This document shows, piece by piece, positions 10,439 through 20,848 of a stretch of DNA of 64,000 nucleotides (the first letter of the stretch is position 1; each line of letters begins with the position of its first letter). The stretch comes from Artemisia argyi (taxonomy: Eukaryota > Streptophyta > Magnoliopsida > Asterales > Asteraceae). The DNA lies in contig CM060708.1 of NCBI GenBank assembly GCA_030686995.1, positions 106,863,044 through 106,927,043 of the forward strand. The letters are read 5' to 3'. The notes under the pieces were generated by a model. The model was not told where the DNA came from and made no database searches. It saw only the letters and a program-made list of their open reading frames with translations. The translations under genes and the position numbers were made by a program.

Positions 10439-11626
10439 TTTTCTAATTTTCATTCATTAGAGAGAGAAATTTTGGAGGAACTTTACCACAAACCCTGGGT
10501 CAAATTTTTCTTCTTGTAAGGGTTTCAAACCCTTCTTTCATCCATGTTTGAATAAAGATAAGTCTTCCAATAATCATTCAATATGTCTATGTGTTGTTTG
10601 ATTCTATCTTATGCTTGTCTTTACTTTAACATGCTAGGCTAGGTTTGTTTGTATTTGCTTAGATGTAATGAAACCTAGCTATTGATTGTTGGTTGATTGT
10701 TTGTTATTAGTTGTTGTGGATGAATGATTTCGATGTTAGGCTTAAGAAAACTTGCTAATCTCCAATTGGTAACTTGCTTGAACGTCTTAAGAAACATGAA
10801 TCGGATGTGTACTACGATTTTAATGGTTGTATTTAATGCATGAGTGACTACTAAGGCGGCCATGTTAGGAGCTAGTTGTCAGCTTGACATAGGAAGAGGT
10901 AGAAGCTTATAAAGTTGGGGAAGATCGTACACGGCCCCACGAATGGTATTAGGGAATATAACCCGTCATCCACACAATTGTAACAAACTAGTTAATTAAT
11001 GAAAGATAGCTAGGGAGTAGTGAAATCTAAGTAACCACGTTTCTCTCACTATTGTTTTTCCTCATATTAACTTTCTAGTTATTTTATTTTTATTGCATTT
11101 GTAGTTATTTGGGTTAGTTGAGTAGCAACTAATTCCGCCCACTCTTCCAATACCCGAGATTTTTACTTGCTTTCCATAAACCATAAAAATATAAAAAGAA
11201 TCATCCATCATCTCTAGACCTAGTTTAATTAAGTTTTGATCCTAACAGACACTATTCCCCAAGTAGAACGATCAATCCCCCGGTACTTGCCACTATACTA
11301 TATGTGGAAAACTAGAAGGGGGGGTTGAATAGTTTTACGTCCTTTTAAAATTTATAAGCACAAGTTTGTTTTAAAAACTTCGATTCGTGTTTATGTGAAT
11401 TCAATGCTTGCACTATATGAACAATTGTATAATAACTAACTAACTAAACTAATTAGTAAAGGTAAATAAATAAGTAATGAGAAGAGTTAGAAAGATCAAA
11501 CCACAACACAAGGATTTATAGTGGTTCGGCTACAAGGACACCTTCCTTGTTCCTACTCCACTCCCCGAGTCACCTACTCGAGAGTTTTCTTCACTATGTC
11601 AACAAACTCCCTTATGGCGGAGAAAA

Positions 11627-11790
11627 CCTTACACACCAATATACACACCAGTTTACACACCAATCTACACACCAATATACACACCAATCTTCACACCTAT
11701 CTTCACACCAAGCTTCTACACACCAATCTTCTACACACCTTCTTCTACACACCAATCTTCTACACACCTTCTTCTACACACCAATCTTCA
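11627..11790. repeat. minisatellite in the Copia LTR
   Basis: Units of about 13 bp (acacaccaatct and variants) grade into 26-bp units with 'cttctacacaccttcttcta'. The identical array is at 19589-19752 in the other LTR. The plus-strand open frames here (poly His-Thr) are by-products of the repeat. Confidence 0.85.
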
Positions 11791-12152
11791 CAACTATCCT
11801 ACTTCACAACTAATCAACTTCTACTATCTACACAACTTCTATATCTTCTAAACAAATAATAACAAGCACAACACAATATTCACAAATGAATATATATACA
11901 CTATACACAACAACTCTTCAACACTTCTTGAACTTGGTTGTAGAGAGTTCTTCTTTTGCACTTAGAATGAGAATGGATGATGAGGGATTGAATCACTTGA
12001 AACAAGGATTAATATACAAATGATCAAAGGGTTTTTGATGGGTTTAAGATGATTGTAGATCTGAAAATTTCGTGCAAAAGGTAAGGAAAAATTCCAGAAT
12101 TAAGGTGGTATTTATAGGGGAAGAAATCTGACAGTTTCTGACAGGGGAGCCT

Positions 12153-12226
12153 GGCCGGTCCCCTTAAAGCATGGCCGGCCCCCTTAAAATTAAGGGGACC
12201 GCCCCTTATAATTAAGGGGGCCGCCC
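12153..12226 (-). promoter_or_regulatory. palindrome cluster, 3' LTR copy
   Basis: Four half-sites occur: two forward (GGCCGGTCCCCTTAAA, GGCCGGCCCCCTTAAA) followed by two inverse (TTAAGGGGACCGCCCC, TTAAGGGGGCCGCCC). It lies about 35 bp upstream of a TATA box on the minus strand, as in the 5' LTR. Confidence 0.8.
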
Positions 12227-12615
12227 AACTGTAACGGCCAGAAAACTTGTCTTTTAGTGGGGAAAGTTTATTTGGTGAAAAACTAACTGATTTTGGTTAA
12301 ATATTTGAAATCATATATTTAGTATGATTAAAACATTTTTCCTTAATACCAAAAGTGTTTTTCAAAAATATATAATAAGATTATATAATTAAATAAACTT
12401 TGTATTAGTTAATTAAATACCCCTTTGATCATGAGATGTATTAAGCACTTGTTTATTCATACCTTAAGTGATTAAGTTGGATATAATGATATAAACTAGC
12501 TTAATACTTGTTTACGTAGTAATCAAACGATTGACGAGTTTACATTTTGTGATCGTCAAAATATAGAGATATCGAAAAATATAAATAACGTTTTCATACA
12601 TTATTTATGTCAACA

Positions 12616-13083
12616 ATCTCCCCCTTTTTGATGATTACAAAATTTAAACTCATTAGTCGAAAATTAGTCTATATACAAGTATTAGAGTGAGTTTATATCA
12701 CTTCTCCCCCTTTTTGTTAGCATCAAAAAGGTTATCCCAAGTAGATGGAAGCTCCCCCTTGAAGTATACTCCCCCTCATTATGAGGCCAAAAGGAATTGG
12801 GATATGGATATCTTGCAAAAATATTTAGTGGCAAGCAACATATATATATGGATATAGCATGCAAGAGTATAGACTAAACATAACCATATCATTGATTAAA
12901 GAAAATAATACATCAAGCATTACATCAACAAAAGGAATAAGTAATGCTTCAACTAACAAAAGCCTTTAAAGGCTTACAATCTTCATAGAAATAATAAACC
13001 AAGTCTCAAGCATGAGAGTCCTCTCTAGAGCTTGCCATCCAAAAAGGTTTAACACAATTTTATTTGTGAAACACCAAGCATGT
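12616..13083 (-). other. polypurine tract and 3' non-coding region of the Copia element
   Basis: The minus strand reads AAAAAGGGGGAGAT immediately before the LTR start at 12615, a typical polypurine tract. A second, similar run (aaaagggggagaag) lies at about 12703-12716. The rest shows no ORF of note. Confidence 0.75.
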
Positions 13084-13683
13084 TTAATTGGGAGGAATGG
13101 ATGGTGAACATGGAGATGGTGGTGGAGGAGGAGTGTTTGTTGATGGTGGTGGAGAGGTTGTGTTCATTGTTGGTGGTTGATGCAACATGTTTTCAATAAG
13201 AGAAAACATGCATTGGATCTCATCTCTTAATCCGAACACAATTGTTCGGTTGTGAATGCAACAAAGGCAAGTGTCTCCATGAGCTTCAAGTAAGCTCCAT
13301 GGGACGGGGTTATAGGTTGGTGGGTTGATAGGAGATGATGAGAAATGTGCATCAAGGGGTGTTAAGGGTGATAATGAGAGAGTGAGTGCAAGAGATGTGT
13401 TCTCATTGGTAGGTTGTGATGGTTGATCAATTGTTGGAGGAGATAAGTGGGTGTTGATGTAGTCATTTATGGATGAGGTGGATGGTATGGAGGAAGTGGA
13501 GTTTCCATTTGTTGAAGGTGTTTTTGAGGGTGCATTTGGTGCACTAGGAGATGAACATTGAGGTGGTGGAGATGGAGTGGTGTTGTCTTCATTTGTAAGA
13601 TCAATGAAGAGTTGTTTGGGTGGTATAATGACAAGTTTTTGTTTCTTGGCATTGTTTGAATGGGTGGTTCTTGGTGATGACAT
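13084..13683 (-). CDS. 199-aa Pro/Ser/Thr-rich ORF of the Copia element, unknown function
   Basis: I do not recognise a family. The protein starts with a basic patch (KKQK, residues 13-16), followed by FIDLTNED (26-33), which fits a SUMO-interacting motif (hydrophobic-hydrophobic-Asp-Leu-Thr then acidic residues). A long low-complexity Pro/Ser/Thr region follows. Near the C-terminus is a compact segment with GDTCLCCIHNRTIVFGLRDE and a hydrophobic stretch, then a Pro-rich tail. The start codon ATG at 13683 follows a TATA-like site (13737-13747) by about 55 bp, and a palindrome cluster lies at 13893-13967, so it may have its own promoter. It is the last ORF before the 3' LTR. The frame is intact, as expected in a young insertion, but expression is unproven. 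Confidence 0.55.
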   Translation of the reverse strand: MSSPRTTHSNNAKKQKLVIIPPKQLFIDLTNEDNTTPSPPPQCSSPSAPNAPSKTPSTNGNSTSSIPSTSSINDYINTHLSPPTIDQPSQPTNENTSLALTLSLSPLTPLDAHFSSSPINPPTYNPVPWSLLEAHGDTCLCCIHNRTIVFGLRDEIQCMFSLIENMLHQPPTMNTTSPPPSTNTPPPPPSPCSPSIPPN

Positions 13684-13736
13684 GATGATGGTTATGAGTG
13701 ATGAGGATGATGAATTGTGAATTAAACATGCATGGG

Positions 13737-13747
13737 AATTATATAGT
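13737..13747 (-). promoter_or_regulatory. internal TATA-like site upstream of the 199-aa ORF
   Basis: The minus strand reads CACTATATAATT about 55 bp before the ATG at 13683 and about 145 bp downstream of the palindrome cluster at 13893-13967. This is the same order as in the LTR (cluster, TATA, transcript). Confidence 0.45.
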
Positions 13748-13892
13748 GGGAAAACATGTTTAGAAGTGGAATTGTTTTGAAATTGTAATGTTTTATTCCA
13801 AAATCAGTTTGGTTTTTAAGAGTAATGGTAGCTGGGACTAGCAAAAGGGATCACATGATGCAAAAGAAAACAGTGTAAAAACTGTTTCAGAT

Positions 13893-13967
13893 GGCCGGTC
13901 CCCTTAAATGGTGGCCGGTCCCCTTAATTTTAAGGGGGCCGCCCTTTATGATTTAAGGGGGCCGCCC
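13893..13967 (-). promoter_or_regulatory. internal palindrome cluster 1
   Basis: There are four half-sites in forward-forward-inverse-inverse order: GGCCGGTCCCCTTAAA, GGCCGGTCCCCTTAA, TAAGGGGGCCGCCC and TTAAGGGGGCCGCCC. The region around it (13684-14293) is otherwise non-coding. Confidence 0.75.
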
Positions 13968-14293
13968 ATTTGACGACCCAGAAATCAAAAAATTTTCAAA
14001 AATTTTCTGGAAAGGTGTTATGTTCTGGTTTGAATGTGCAGCAAGCTCAATTTGGACATTTCACATTTGTTTTGGTTTATTAGGAAGCATATATGTCATA
14101 TAGTTATATAACCATTAACTAATCATGCAAACATATATATAGATCAAGAGAAACATGCATATAAATATCAAAGACAATCAAGTTATCATCCTAAACACAT
14201 ATTCAAATAACAAGTATTTCCGAATAAACTTCGGACAAATAGCACACAAGACATAAAAATAAAACATTGTTAAACAAACATAATCCGACCATA

Positions 14294-15493
14294 TCATTTA
14301 TTTTTCTTCCCGAAGATACCCTTCAAAGTCTTCCCAATAGATTTGAAGCCACCTCTAACTTCTTCGTGCAAGCTCTTTTGTCTTCTAAGCATCTCGGTAG
14401 TTCGTACATGAAGCACTTCTTCAGTTTGATCACTTGGAGATGGAGTAGAATAGTTGGGATAATCAAGATCCTCTAAATTGTCAACGAACTCAGAAAACGA
14501 AGGGGTACTAGCATCATCGATGTTTTCCTCCTCATCATCATCATCTTGCCTTGAGGATGATCCATGAAAGCTATGACGACGCGGTTTACCCTTGTCACTT
14601 CGAGTTCGTCGAGCTTGTTTTAGAGCGAGAGTACGCAGAGTGGGGTAGATGGACTCATAAATACTATTGTCAAGATCGGGGTAGTACTCGATAACATGAC
14701 GATAGATACGAGTAAGGAACATTCCATATGGAAGATTGGCTTTGGGAGTTTTTCTAGCACACTCAATCCGTTTGATAAAGAAGTAGGCCAGATTGTACGG
14801 CTTTTCGACAGCTATACAATACAACATGTGAGCAAGGCTAGCCGAGAGATGGTCCCGGTGACCTCCAGTACCAAACGCATTCTCACGAATGAGTTCTTCC
14901 CAACGCTTCATGTGTGGGCTTAATTCTTTGAGGAGAAGTTGGTATGGAGAAATTTGAATGTTTTTGGATTTTATTTTTCGACTTGTGGTGGCACGATCTA
15001 TACCAAGGATTTGACGAATTTCGTCGGGATGAGGAATTTCGTCGAGATATGGACCGAAGGTTGGTCGATAGCGATTAAGAGATTCGAGGTCCCACTCATT
15101 TGTGAAAACGGCTTGACCTCTAAAAGGAATTTGAAGGATATGACCAAATTGTTCGAGAGTGAGGGTGATAAATTCATTTTGAATCATGAAGGAGATGGTA
15201 ATGAAACCAAGATCATTGGTTTGGACGGTGACTTGGCTATAGAAATCCATTATGAAACGAGGAATGATAGGTTCATTTATTTCATAAGGACAATTGAAGT
15301 TGATGCTTGTAAACACGCGATTTATGTAGTCGGATTGAGCAAAAGCAAGATCTACTACACGTCCCTCATGAATATTTCTATCTTCAATTTGACGATAGAT
15401 AAGTCCAATGGAAGGAGATGTGGTAGGGAGTTGAGAAACTTTGGGAATGTAGTTTTTAGTGTGAGAAAGATCTTCGGTAGTTGCTTTGGGCAT
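14294..15493 (-). CDS. 399-aa 'putative plant transposon protein'-type ORF
   Basis: The first ATG in frame is at 15493; an open GTG two codons upstream is not a likely plant start. A TTTAG just before it (about 15500-15504) looks like a splice acceptor, so the 5' leader may be spliced. The N-terminal two thirds carry DRNIHEGRVVDLAF, NRVFTSINFNCPYEINEP, TLEQFGHILQIPF, ENAFGTGGHRDHL, SASLAHMLYC and NLPYGMFLTRIYRHV. From memory this belongs to a family annotated as 'putative plant transposon protein' in Asteraceae. A Ser/Asp/Glu-rich linker (QDDDDEEEN) follows, then a basic amphipathic C-terminus (GGFKSIGKTLKGIFGKKNK). Its biochemical role is not known to me. It sits between gag and the 199-aa ORF with a palindrome cluster about 1 kb upstream. 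The frame is fully open. Confidence 0.65.
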   Translation of the reverse strand: MPKATTEDLSHTKNYIPKVSQLPTTSPSIGLIYRQIEDRNIHEGRVVDLAFAQSDYINRVFTSINFNCPYEINEPIIPRFIMDFYSQVTVQTNDLGFITISFMIQNEFITLTLEQFGHILQIPFRGQAVFTNEWDLESLNRYRPTFGPYLDEIPHPDEIRQILGIDRATTSRKIKSKNIQISPYQLLLKELSPHMKRWEELIRENAFGTGGHRDHLSASLAHMLYCIAVEKPYNLAYFFIKRIECARKTPKANLPYGMFLTRIYRHVIEYYPDLDNSIYESIYPTLRTLALKQARRTRSDKGKPRRHSFHGSSSRQDDDDEEENIDDASTPSFSEFVDNLEDLDYPNYSTPSPSDQTEEVLHVRTTEMLRRQKSLHEEVRGGFKSIGKTLKGIFGKKNK

Positions 15494-16845
15494 TTTCACC
15501 TAAACACATCAACAATTCAAAAAGACCAAAATAAATATAAAGAGAAAAAAAAAATATGTTTATTGTCAAGGCTTATGTTGGAACGTAAACATACTTCGTT
15601 CCTTAATATTGTTTTTAACTCGTTCTAGATACACTTTACGATGTTTAATTAGTAGTTATGGACAAATCCAAACGCCCCTTTAAACATCTTAATATATCAT
15701 GAAATTTACTAGATTTACATTAGATTGTAAAACTAGCTATTTCTTGCGAGTTTCTTATGCATGTAATTTGTTTTTGAAAAAGATGGTTTGTATTTTTACT
15801 AAAAATGTTATTTTAAGTAATAAACCAAACGCTTCCTTAACTAGTGACTTATAACTCAAGTGCGTCAATATACATATGAATTATATATCTTGACGAGTTC
15901 GATAAACAAATTTAAGGTTTATAATTATAATAAAGTTTTATAAAAATTATAATGACTATGTTTTGATATTATTTGGACATAATCCAAACACCCCTATATT
16001 ATGAACCAATACAATTTTTCTTAGTCGAAAAATGTAATTTCAAGTTTTACAAGTTACAAAAGTATAATGTGGTTAGTTTTAACACGTTTTCAAATCATTA
16101 TTCAACAATGAGTTTACTAAAATTTTTGAAAAGGAGTGTATGAAATTTTTCAAAAATTTTCGACATGATAGTTTATAATAACTAGTTTCTAGTGTTGATT
16201 AATCATCCTAATCCTAGGGGAAGCATTTGATTATGAAGTTTTAAGGCTTAATTCGAAAGAAATTATGAATTTTGACGAATTTTATAAAACATGCATAATC
16301 ATGAGTATGATCAAGTAAGATGAAATTAGATGAAATGTGTTATGAAAAACTTACAATAAGTAATGGTGATTGTGTTAGATGAATTTGCCCTTTGCGAATT
16401 AACCCGAATTATGTGATTTGGAAGTGATTTGAGAGGTTTTTGGGTTTTGGTTTTCGTTACAGCAGAAGCAGTGGAAGGGGTATGTGAAAAAGTGGAGTGT
16501 TTGGCAAAAGGAAGAAAGGGAAAAACGGGCTTGAGCTCTCAGAGGGCCGGTCCCCTTAAACATTAAGGGGGCCGCCCTTGTATTTGCTGCCGGTCCCCTT
16601 AAATATTAAGGGGGCCGCCCTTAAAATTTTTATTTTTCAAGTTTTGGTTTCTGGAACAAACAAGAAAGTATTTATATATATATATACTAGATTTATATTT
16701 GATCAAAAATACGTTGAAGAATATACGCACGAGAGGAATTACTTGACATTTTTACTTGACATTTTGTCAATAAAATTTTCTTGATTGTTTCGGATGAAAT
16801 TCATCAAGTTGTCAAGCAAACGAGAAAGTTGTGAAAGGTTTATAA

Positions 16846-16885
<40 letters not shown>

Positions 16886-17125
16886 GTATGGGCTTATAAG
16901 ACGAGAAAGTAGGAGGGAGACGTATGCAACGGAAGCCGGGAGTTTGTTTCATCCATAGATTTTTCGACTCATCTCACTTCATCAGCATGAGTGTTGATTG
17001 AACATTAAAGTTCAATAAGGCAAATGGGGAAAAGAGATGTTCGTAAACGAACAATCTCTAGTTCTAGAAAATCAACAAATGAATTTCCTAGGTTATAAGA
17101 TCCTAAATATAGCTAAGTATATAAA

Positions 17126-17156
<31 letters not shown>

Positions 17157-17388
17157 ATATAGATATAATATAGAAACAAATAGAGATTAATAAGTCAAGT
17201 AAAATCACATAAATATAACACACTAAACTAAGCATGCATTTCTAGACAAGGAACTTAAAAGGAAATGTGTACCTTTTGTCTTTAATGCGTTAATCTTCAA
17301 GGTCTTCAAGAGGTAAATCGGACAAGAGGTGACAATGAAAAGTTCCATGTTTGGATGGCGAATATTATTTACGTTGGTGCCCATTGTT
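15494..17388 (-). other. non-coding spacer between gag and the 399-aa ORF
   Basis: It contains palindrome cluster 2 (16545-16620), an AT microsatellite (16846-16879) and a second AT-rich run near 17126. On the minus strand a possible 5' leader runs from the cluster to a GTAAGT at about 16349-16354, and an acceptor-like TTTAG lies at about 15500. A spliced leader for the 399-aa ORF is therefore possible. No protein domain was seen. Confidence 0.5.
16545..16620 (-). promoter_or_regulatory. internal palindrome cluster 2
   Basis: There are four half-sites in forward-inverse-forward-inverse order, forming two separate hairpins: GGCCGGTCCCCTTAAA with TTAAGGGGGCCGCCC, then a second pair after an 11-base gap. 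The cluster lies upstream of the 399-aa ORF on the minus strand. No clear TATA box follows it. Confidence 0.75.
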
Positions 17389-19197
17389 TCATTTGTCCCT
17401 TTTATTTGGTCCGAACATGTTTTGTATTTGACTTGGATGCAAATAAGGTGGAAACACTCCCCACGGATTGAAGTTCCACATTTGTTGATTATAGTTAAAG
17501 TTTCGTCTATTATGGTTTGTTCTTGGTTGAGGTGTTTTAGGTCTAGGATAAGAATTATTTGGTTTCCTAGGTGGTGGAGTTTTAGATCTTGTTTTAGATT
17601 TAGATGATCCAACTTCGGTTTTTAAAGATGGTTTATAAAATGGTTTTATTTCTTCATTACTCGCGATAGGTATTATTTTATTTTTTATGAGTAAATGTTT
17701 AGGATTAAGTATTGAAGGTTTTGGTTCATTTTCAAATTTAACGTTTTTAGCTCCACTTGTTGAAGATTCAGTTGAGTTAAATCCTAGTCCGGTTTTATCT
17801 CCTGATATTCTTTGAATACTTATAATTTTACTAAGTGAGTTACTACTATTTTCAAATTTATCAAGTTTGCAAATTTCATCCTTAAGTATGTTGTTTTCAC
17901 TTTTAAGCTCTTGACATGTTTTACATTCTTCAACAATTTCTTTTCCTTTTTCAAGTTGTCGTATTTTAATTTTTAGTTCAAGCACTTCATTTTCTAGTTG
18001 GTTGTTTATGTATTTTAGTGATTTATTTTTAGCCATAACTAGTTGTCCTATTTTACATAATCTATTGTATTCACTATCTAAATCTTTTTCATCTAATGAT
18101 AGATTTTCATCACTAAAGTATTCGGATTCAGAACGTACCTCACTTGATGATTTGGCCATGAGACACTTTTCATCCTTTGTTGTTTCATTTTCATCTTCAT
18201 CACTATCACTCCAAGCACCTCCAACGAATGCTCTTTGATTTTGATCTCTTGTCATCATTGGACATTTTCCAATGAGGTGATTCGAATCACCACACTTGAA
18301 ACACTTTCTCTCATTCTTGCTATACTTGTCATCATTATTCTTTTGAGATGTTCTTCTTTCATCGTGTGGTTGTCTAACGAATCTTCCTCGCCTTTTGAAG
18401 AATTTCTTGAAGTCTCTTACGGCCATGGCATATTCTTCGTCATCGCTTTCGGAAGATGAGCTATCTTCGTTGTTGGATTCCTTTCTAGCTTTCAAGGCGA
18501 TTGACTTGCTTTGCTCACGTTTTCCTTTAACCATTTCAGAGTCCTTCTTTATAATTGCTTCGTAGACTTTCAGGTTTCCAATTAATTCATCAAGTTGTAG
18601 TGTTGACAAATTCTTTGATTCTTCAATAGCCGTCACTTTAGCTCGCCATTTAGGGTGAAGAGCTCTAAGAAATTTCCTAACAAAATTCTTACTAGAGAAA
18701 TTCTCATCAAGTGCTTTTAAACTTGTGATGATAGTGTTAAATCTAGCAAAAGCATTATCAATTGATTCCTCTTCCGGAATCGTGAATTGTTCATATTGTT
18801 GAACAAGTAGATCTATTTTGTTATCTTTGACTTGATTATTACCTTGGTGAGTTATTAATAAAGAGTTCCAAATTTCTTTTGCGGTTTCACACATAAAGAT
18901 CCTTTCGTACTCTTTACGTGGTAGCGCATTATAAATTACCATTTTTGCTTCATTATTTTTAGCAAGTTTTCTTTTTAAATCATCATTTTGTTTTTCAAAA
19001 GGTACGATTTCATCTTTCTTAGTTTCGGGGTTATTTTGAATAGGTAAAAAATCACCATTGGTAATAATATGCCAAAGATCTAGATCTTTTGATTTCACAT
19101 AAGTTTCGAATCGATTTTTCCAATATAAAAACCCATCACTTTCAAATAGTGGTGGTCTTTGCATAGATTGCCCTTCTAAATATTTTTCAGATTCCAT
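17389..19197 (-). CDS. gag: Copia-type gag (602 aa, UBN2-like with CCHC knuckle)
   Basis: This is the nucleocapsid/capsid protein that would package the element RNA in cytoplasmic virus-like particles. The ATG at 19197 lies about 50 bases after the primer binding site. Residues about 80-215 form a UBN2-type gag domain ([21 protein letters not shown], then [18 protein letters not shown]). Then come an acidic Ser-rich segment ([10 protein letters not shown], near 246), a basic patch ([10 protein letters not shown]) and a CCHC zinc knuckle [14 protein letters not shown] (299-312). A predicted coiled coil follows (about 385-440), then a long Lys/Pro/Asn-rich tail. Autonomous Copia elements continue into protease-integrase-RT-RNase H; here the frame simply stops. 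The intact frame and near-identical LTRs suggest it could still be made. Confidence 0.85.
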   Translation of the reverse strand: MESEKYLEGQSMQRPPLFESDGFLYWKNRFETYVKSKDLDLWHIITNGDFLPIQNNPETKKDEIVPFEKQNDDLKRKLAKNNEAKMVIYNALPRKEYERIFMCETAKEIWNSLLITHQGNNQVKDNKIDLLVQQYEQFTIPEEESIDNAFARFNTIITSLKALDENFSSKNFVRKFLRALHPKWRAKVTAIEESKNLSTLQLDELIGNLKVYEAIIKKDSEMVKGKREQSKSIALKARKESNNEDSSSSESDDEEYAMAVRDFKKFFKRRGRFVRQPHDERRTSQKNNDDKYSKNERKCFKCGDSNHLIGKCPMMTRDQNQRAFVGGAWSDSDEDENETTKDEKCLMAKSSSEVRSESEYFSDENLSLDEKDLDSEYNRLCKIGQLVMAKNKSLKYINNQLENEVLELKIKIRQLEKGKEIVEECKTCQELKSENNILKDEICKLDKFENSSNSLSKIISIQRISGDKTGLGFNSTESSTSGAKNVKFENEPKPSILNPKHLLIKNKIIPIASNEEIKPFYKPSLKTEVGSSKSKTRSKTPPPRKPNNSYPRPKTPQPRTNHNRRNFNYNQQMWNFNPWGVFPPYLHPSQIQNMFGPNKRDK

Positions 19198-19250
19198 AGA
19201 TCGTTACAAGTTTTAAAATACACTATATTTTAAAAATCTTGCTAGACGTG

Positions 19251-19263
19251 GCTCTGGTACCAA
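19251..19263 (-). other. primer binding site (tRNA-iMet) of the Copia element
   Basis: The minus strand reads TTGGTACCAGAGCCACG next to the LTR end at 19265, close to the plant tRNA-iMet complement TGGTATCAGAGCC. Confidence 0.8.
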
Positions 19264-19264
19264 T

Positions 19265-20577
19265 TGTGGAAAACTAGAAGGGGGGGTTGAATAGTTTTAC
19301 GTCCTTTTAAAATTTATAAGCACAAGTTTGTTTTAAAAACTTCGATTCTTGTTTATGTGAATTCAATGCTTGCACTATATGAACAATTGTATAATAACTA
19401 ACTAACTAAACTAATTAGTAAAGGTAAATAAATAAGTAATGAGAAGAGTTAGAAAGATCAAACCACAACACAAGGATTTATAGTGGTTCGGCTACAAGGA
19501 CACCTTCCTTGTTCCTACTCCACTCCCCGAGTCACCTACTCGAGAGTTTTCTTCACTATGTCAACAAACTCCCTTATGGTGGAGAAAACCGTACACACCA
19601 ATATACACACCAGTTTACACACCAATCTACACACCAATATACACACCAATCTTCACACCTATCTTCACACCAAGCTTCTACACACCAATCTTCTACACAC
19701 CTTCTTCTACACACCAATCTTCTACACACCTTCTTCTACACACCAATCTTCACAACTATCCTACTTCACAACTAATCAACTTCTACTATCTACACAACTT
19801 CTATATCTTCTAAACAAATAATAACAAGCACAACACAATATTCACAAATGAATATATATACACTATACACAACAACTCTTCAACACTTCTTGAACTTGGT
19901 TGTAGAGAGTTCTTCTTTTGCACTTAGAATGAGAATGGATGATGAGGGATTGAATCACTTGAAACAAGGATTAATATACAAATGATCAAAGGGTTTTTGA
20001 TGGGTTTAAGATGATTGTAGATCTGAAAATTTCGTGCAAAAGGTAAGGAAAAATTCCAGAATTAAGGTGGTATTTATAGGGGAAGAAATCTGACAGTTTC
20101 TGACAGGGGAGCCTGGCCGGTCCCCTTAAAGCATGGCCGGCCCCCTTAAAATTAAGGGGACCGCCCCTTATAATTAAGGGGGCCGCCCAACTGTAACGGC
20201 CAGAAAACTTGTCTTTTAGTGGGGAAAGTTTATTTGGTGAAAAACTAACTGATTTTGGTTAAATATTTGAAATCATATATTTAGTATGATTAAAACATTT
20301 TTCCTTAATACCAAAAGTGTTTTTCAAAAATATATAATAAGATTATATAATTAAATAAACTTTGTATTAGTTAATTAAATACCCCTTTGATCATGAGATG
20401 TATTAAGCACTTGTTTATTCATACCTTAAGTGATTAAGTTGGATATAATGATATAAACTAGCTTAATACTTGTTTACGTAGTAATCAAACGATTGACGAG
20501 TTTACATTTTGTGATCGTCAAAATATAGAGATATCGAAAAATATAAATAACGTTTTCATACATTATTTATGTCAACA
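19265..20577 (-). repeat. 5' LTR of the Copia element (1313 bp)
   Basis: It is the upstream LTR for the minus-strand transcript. It holds the palindrome cluster (20115-20188), a TATA box CCTATAAATA (20071-20080) about 35 bp downstream of it, and the minisatellite (19589-19752) in the transcribed part. Confidence 0.92.
20115..20188 (-). promoter_or_regulatory. palindrome cluster upstream of the 5' LTR TATA box
   Basis: There are two forward and two inverse half-sites, identical to 12153-12226. The cluster is able to form GC-rich hairpins. Position and symmetry suggest a protein-binding or chromatin element of the LTR promoter; this is inference. Confidence 0.75.
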
Positions 20578-20582
20578 CTATA

Positions 20583-20678
20583 CTACATCGGTCAGGTACA
20601 CCGCCTGGTGGGGATTGCAAGCTTTTCGAGATCCCTCGAGAGGTAAAACCTTTTGCGTAGGCGCAATGCCACGCAACA
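20583..20678 (+). repeat. 5' LTR of the Gypsy element, part 2
   Basis: It continues the LTR interrupted at 11302 and ends ...CACGCAACA. It matches the last ~95 bases of the 3' LTR (to 30056). Confidence 0.9.
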
Positions 20679-20684
20679 AGTTTT

Positions 20685-20703
20685 TGGCGCCGATGCCGGG
20701 GAA
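20685..20703 (+). other. primer binding site of the Athila/Tat-like Gypsy
   Basis: TGGCGCCGATGCCGGGGA follows the LTR after a short spacer. This is one base from the TGGCGCCGTTGCCGGGGA site common in Athila-group elements. Confidence 0.85.
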
Positions 20704-20848
20704 TAGTTATTGCTTAGGTTGAAATTTCTTTTTATTAGGTCTACTCATTAGATTCCTCTTTAGTGAGATTTTTATTTTCATTTTATTAGCTTTTTTTAGT
20801 TTATCTTTTTCTGCCCAACCCATTGCTCAATTCTTCCTTGGCCATCAT

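Larger units (their letters stand above)
9970..11302 (+). repeat. 5' LTR, part 1 (interrupted)
   Basis: This part carries the U3 with a TGACG palindrome array (10174-10412), a TATA box (10427-10438) and most of R-U5. It is cut at 11302/11303 by the Copia element and resumes at 20583. It matches the 3' LTR at 28606-30056, which has about 20 extra bases near 28930. Confidence 0.9.
11303..12615 (-). repeat. 3' LTR of the Copia element (1313 bp)
   Basis: It is nearly identical to 19265-20577. On the minus strand it starts TGTTGACATAAATAATG and ends TTTTCCACA. It contains a GGCCGGTCCCCTTAAA-type hairpin cluster (12153-12226) and a minisatellite of acacaccaatct units (11627-11790). Confidence 0.92.
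11303..20577 (-). mobile_element. non-autonomous Ty1/Copia element with gag and two extra ORFs
   Basis: Two 1313-bp LTRs (11303-12615 and 19265-20577) flank 6649 bp. The target duplication CTATA is exact (11298-11302 and 20578-20582), and the uninterrupted site can be read in the other LTR of the host element near 29950. The tRNA-iMet primer binding site (19251-19263) and the polypurine tract (12616-12629) fix the minus orientation. In transcription order it holds gag (19197-17389), a 399-aa ORF (15493-14294) and a 199-aa Pro/Ser-rich ORF (13683-13084). No protease, integrase, RT or RNase H is present. The LTRs differ at only about three positions by eye, so the insertion is young. It must rely on enzymes from another element. 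Confidence 0.92.

Noticed and set aside
11521..11859. Plus-strand ORFs rich in His-Thr (also at 19483-19821)
   Set aside because: They are translations of the LTR minisatellite, duplicated in both LTRs and opposite to the transcribed strand.
14939..15628. 229-codon plus-strand ORF
   Set aside because: It is antisense to the 399-aa ORF of the Copia element; no motif, and its frame is a shadow of the minus-strand codons.
16846..17160. AT runs as a possible replication origin or matrix attachment region
   Set aside because: They are plain dinucleotide microsatellites; nothing else supports such a role.
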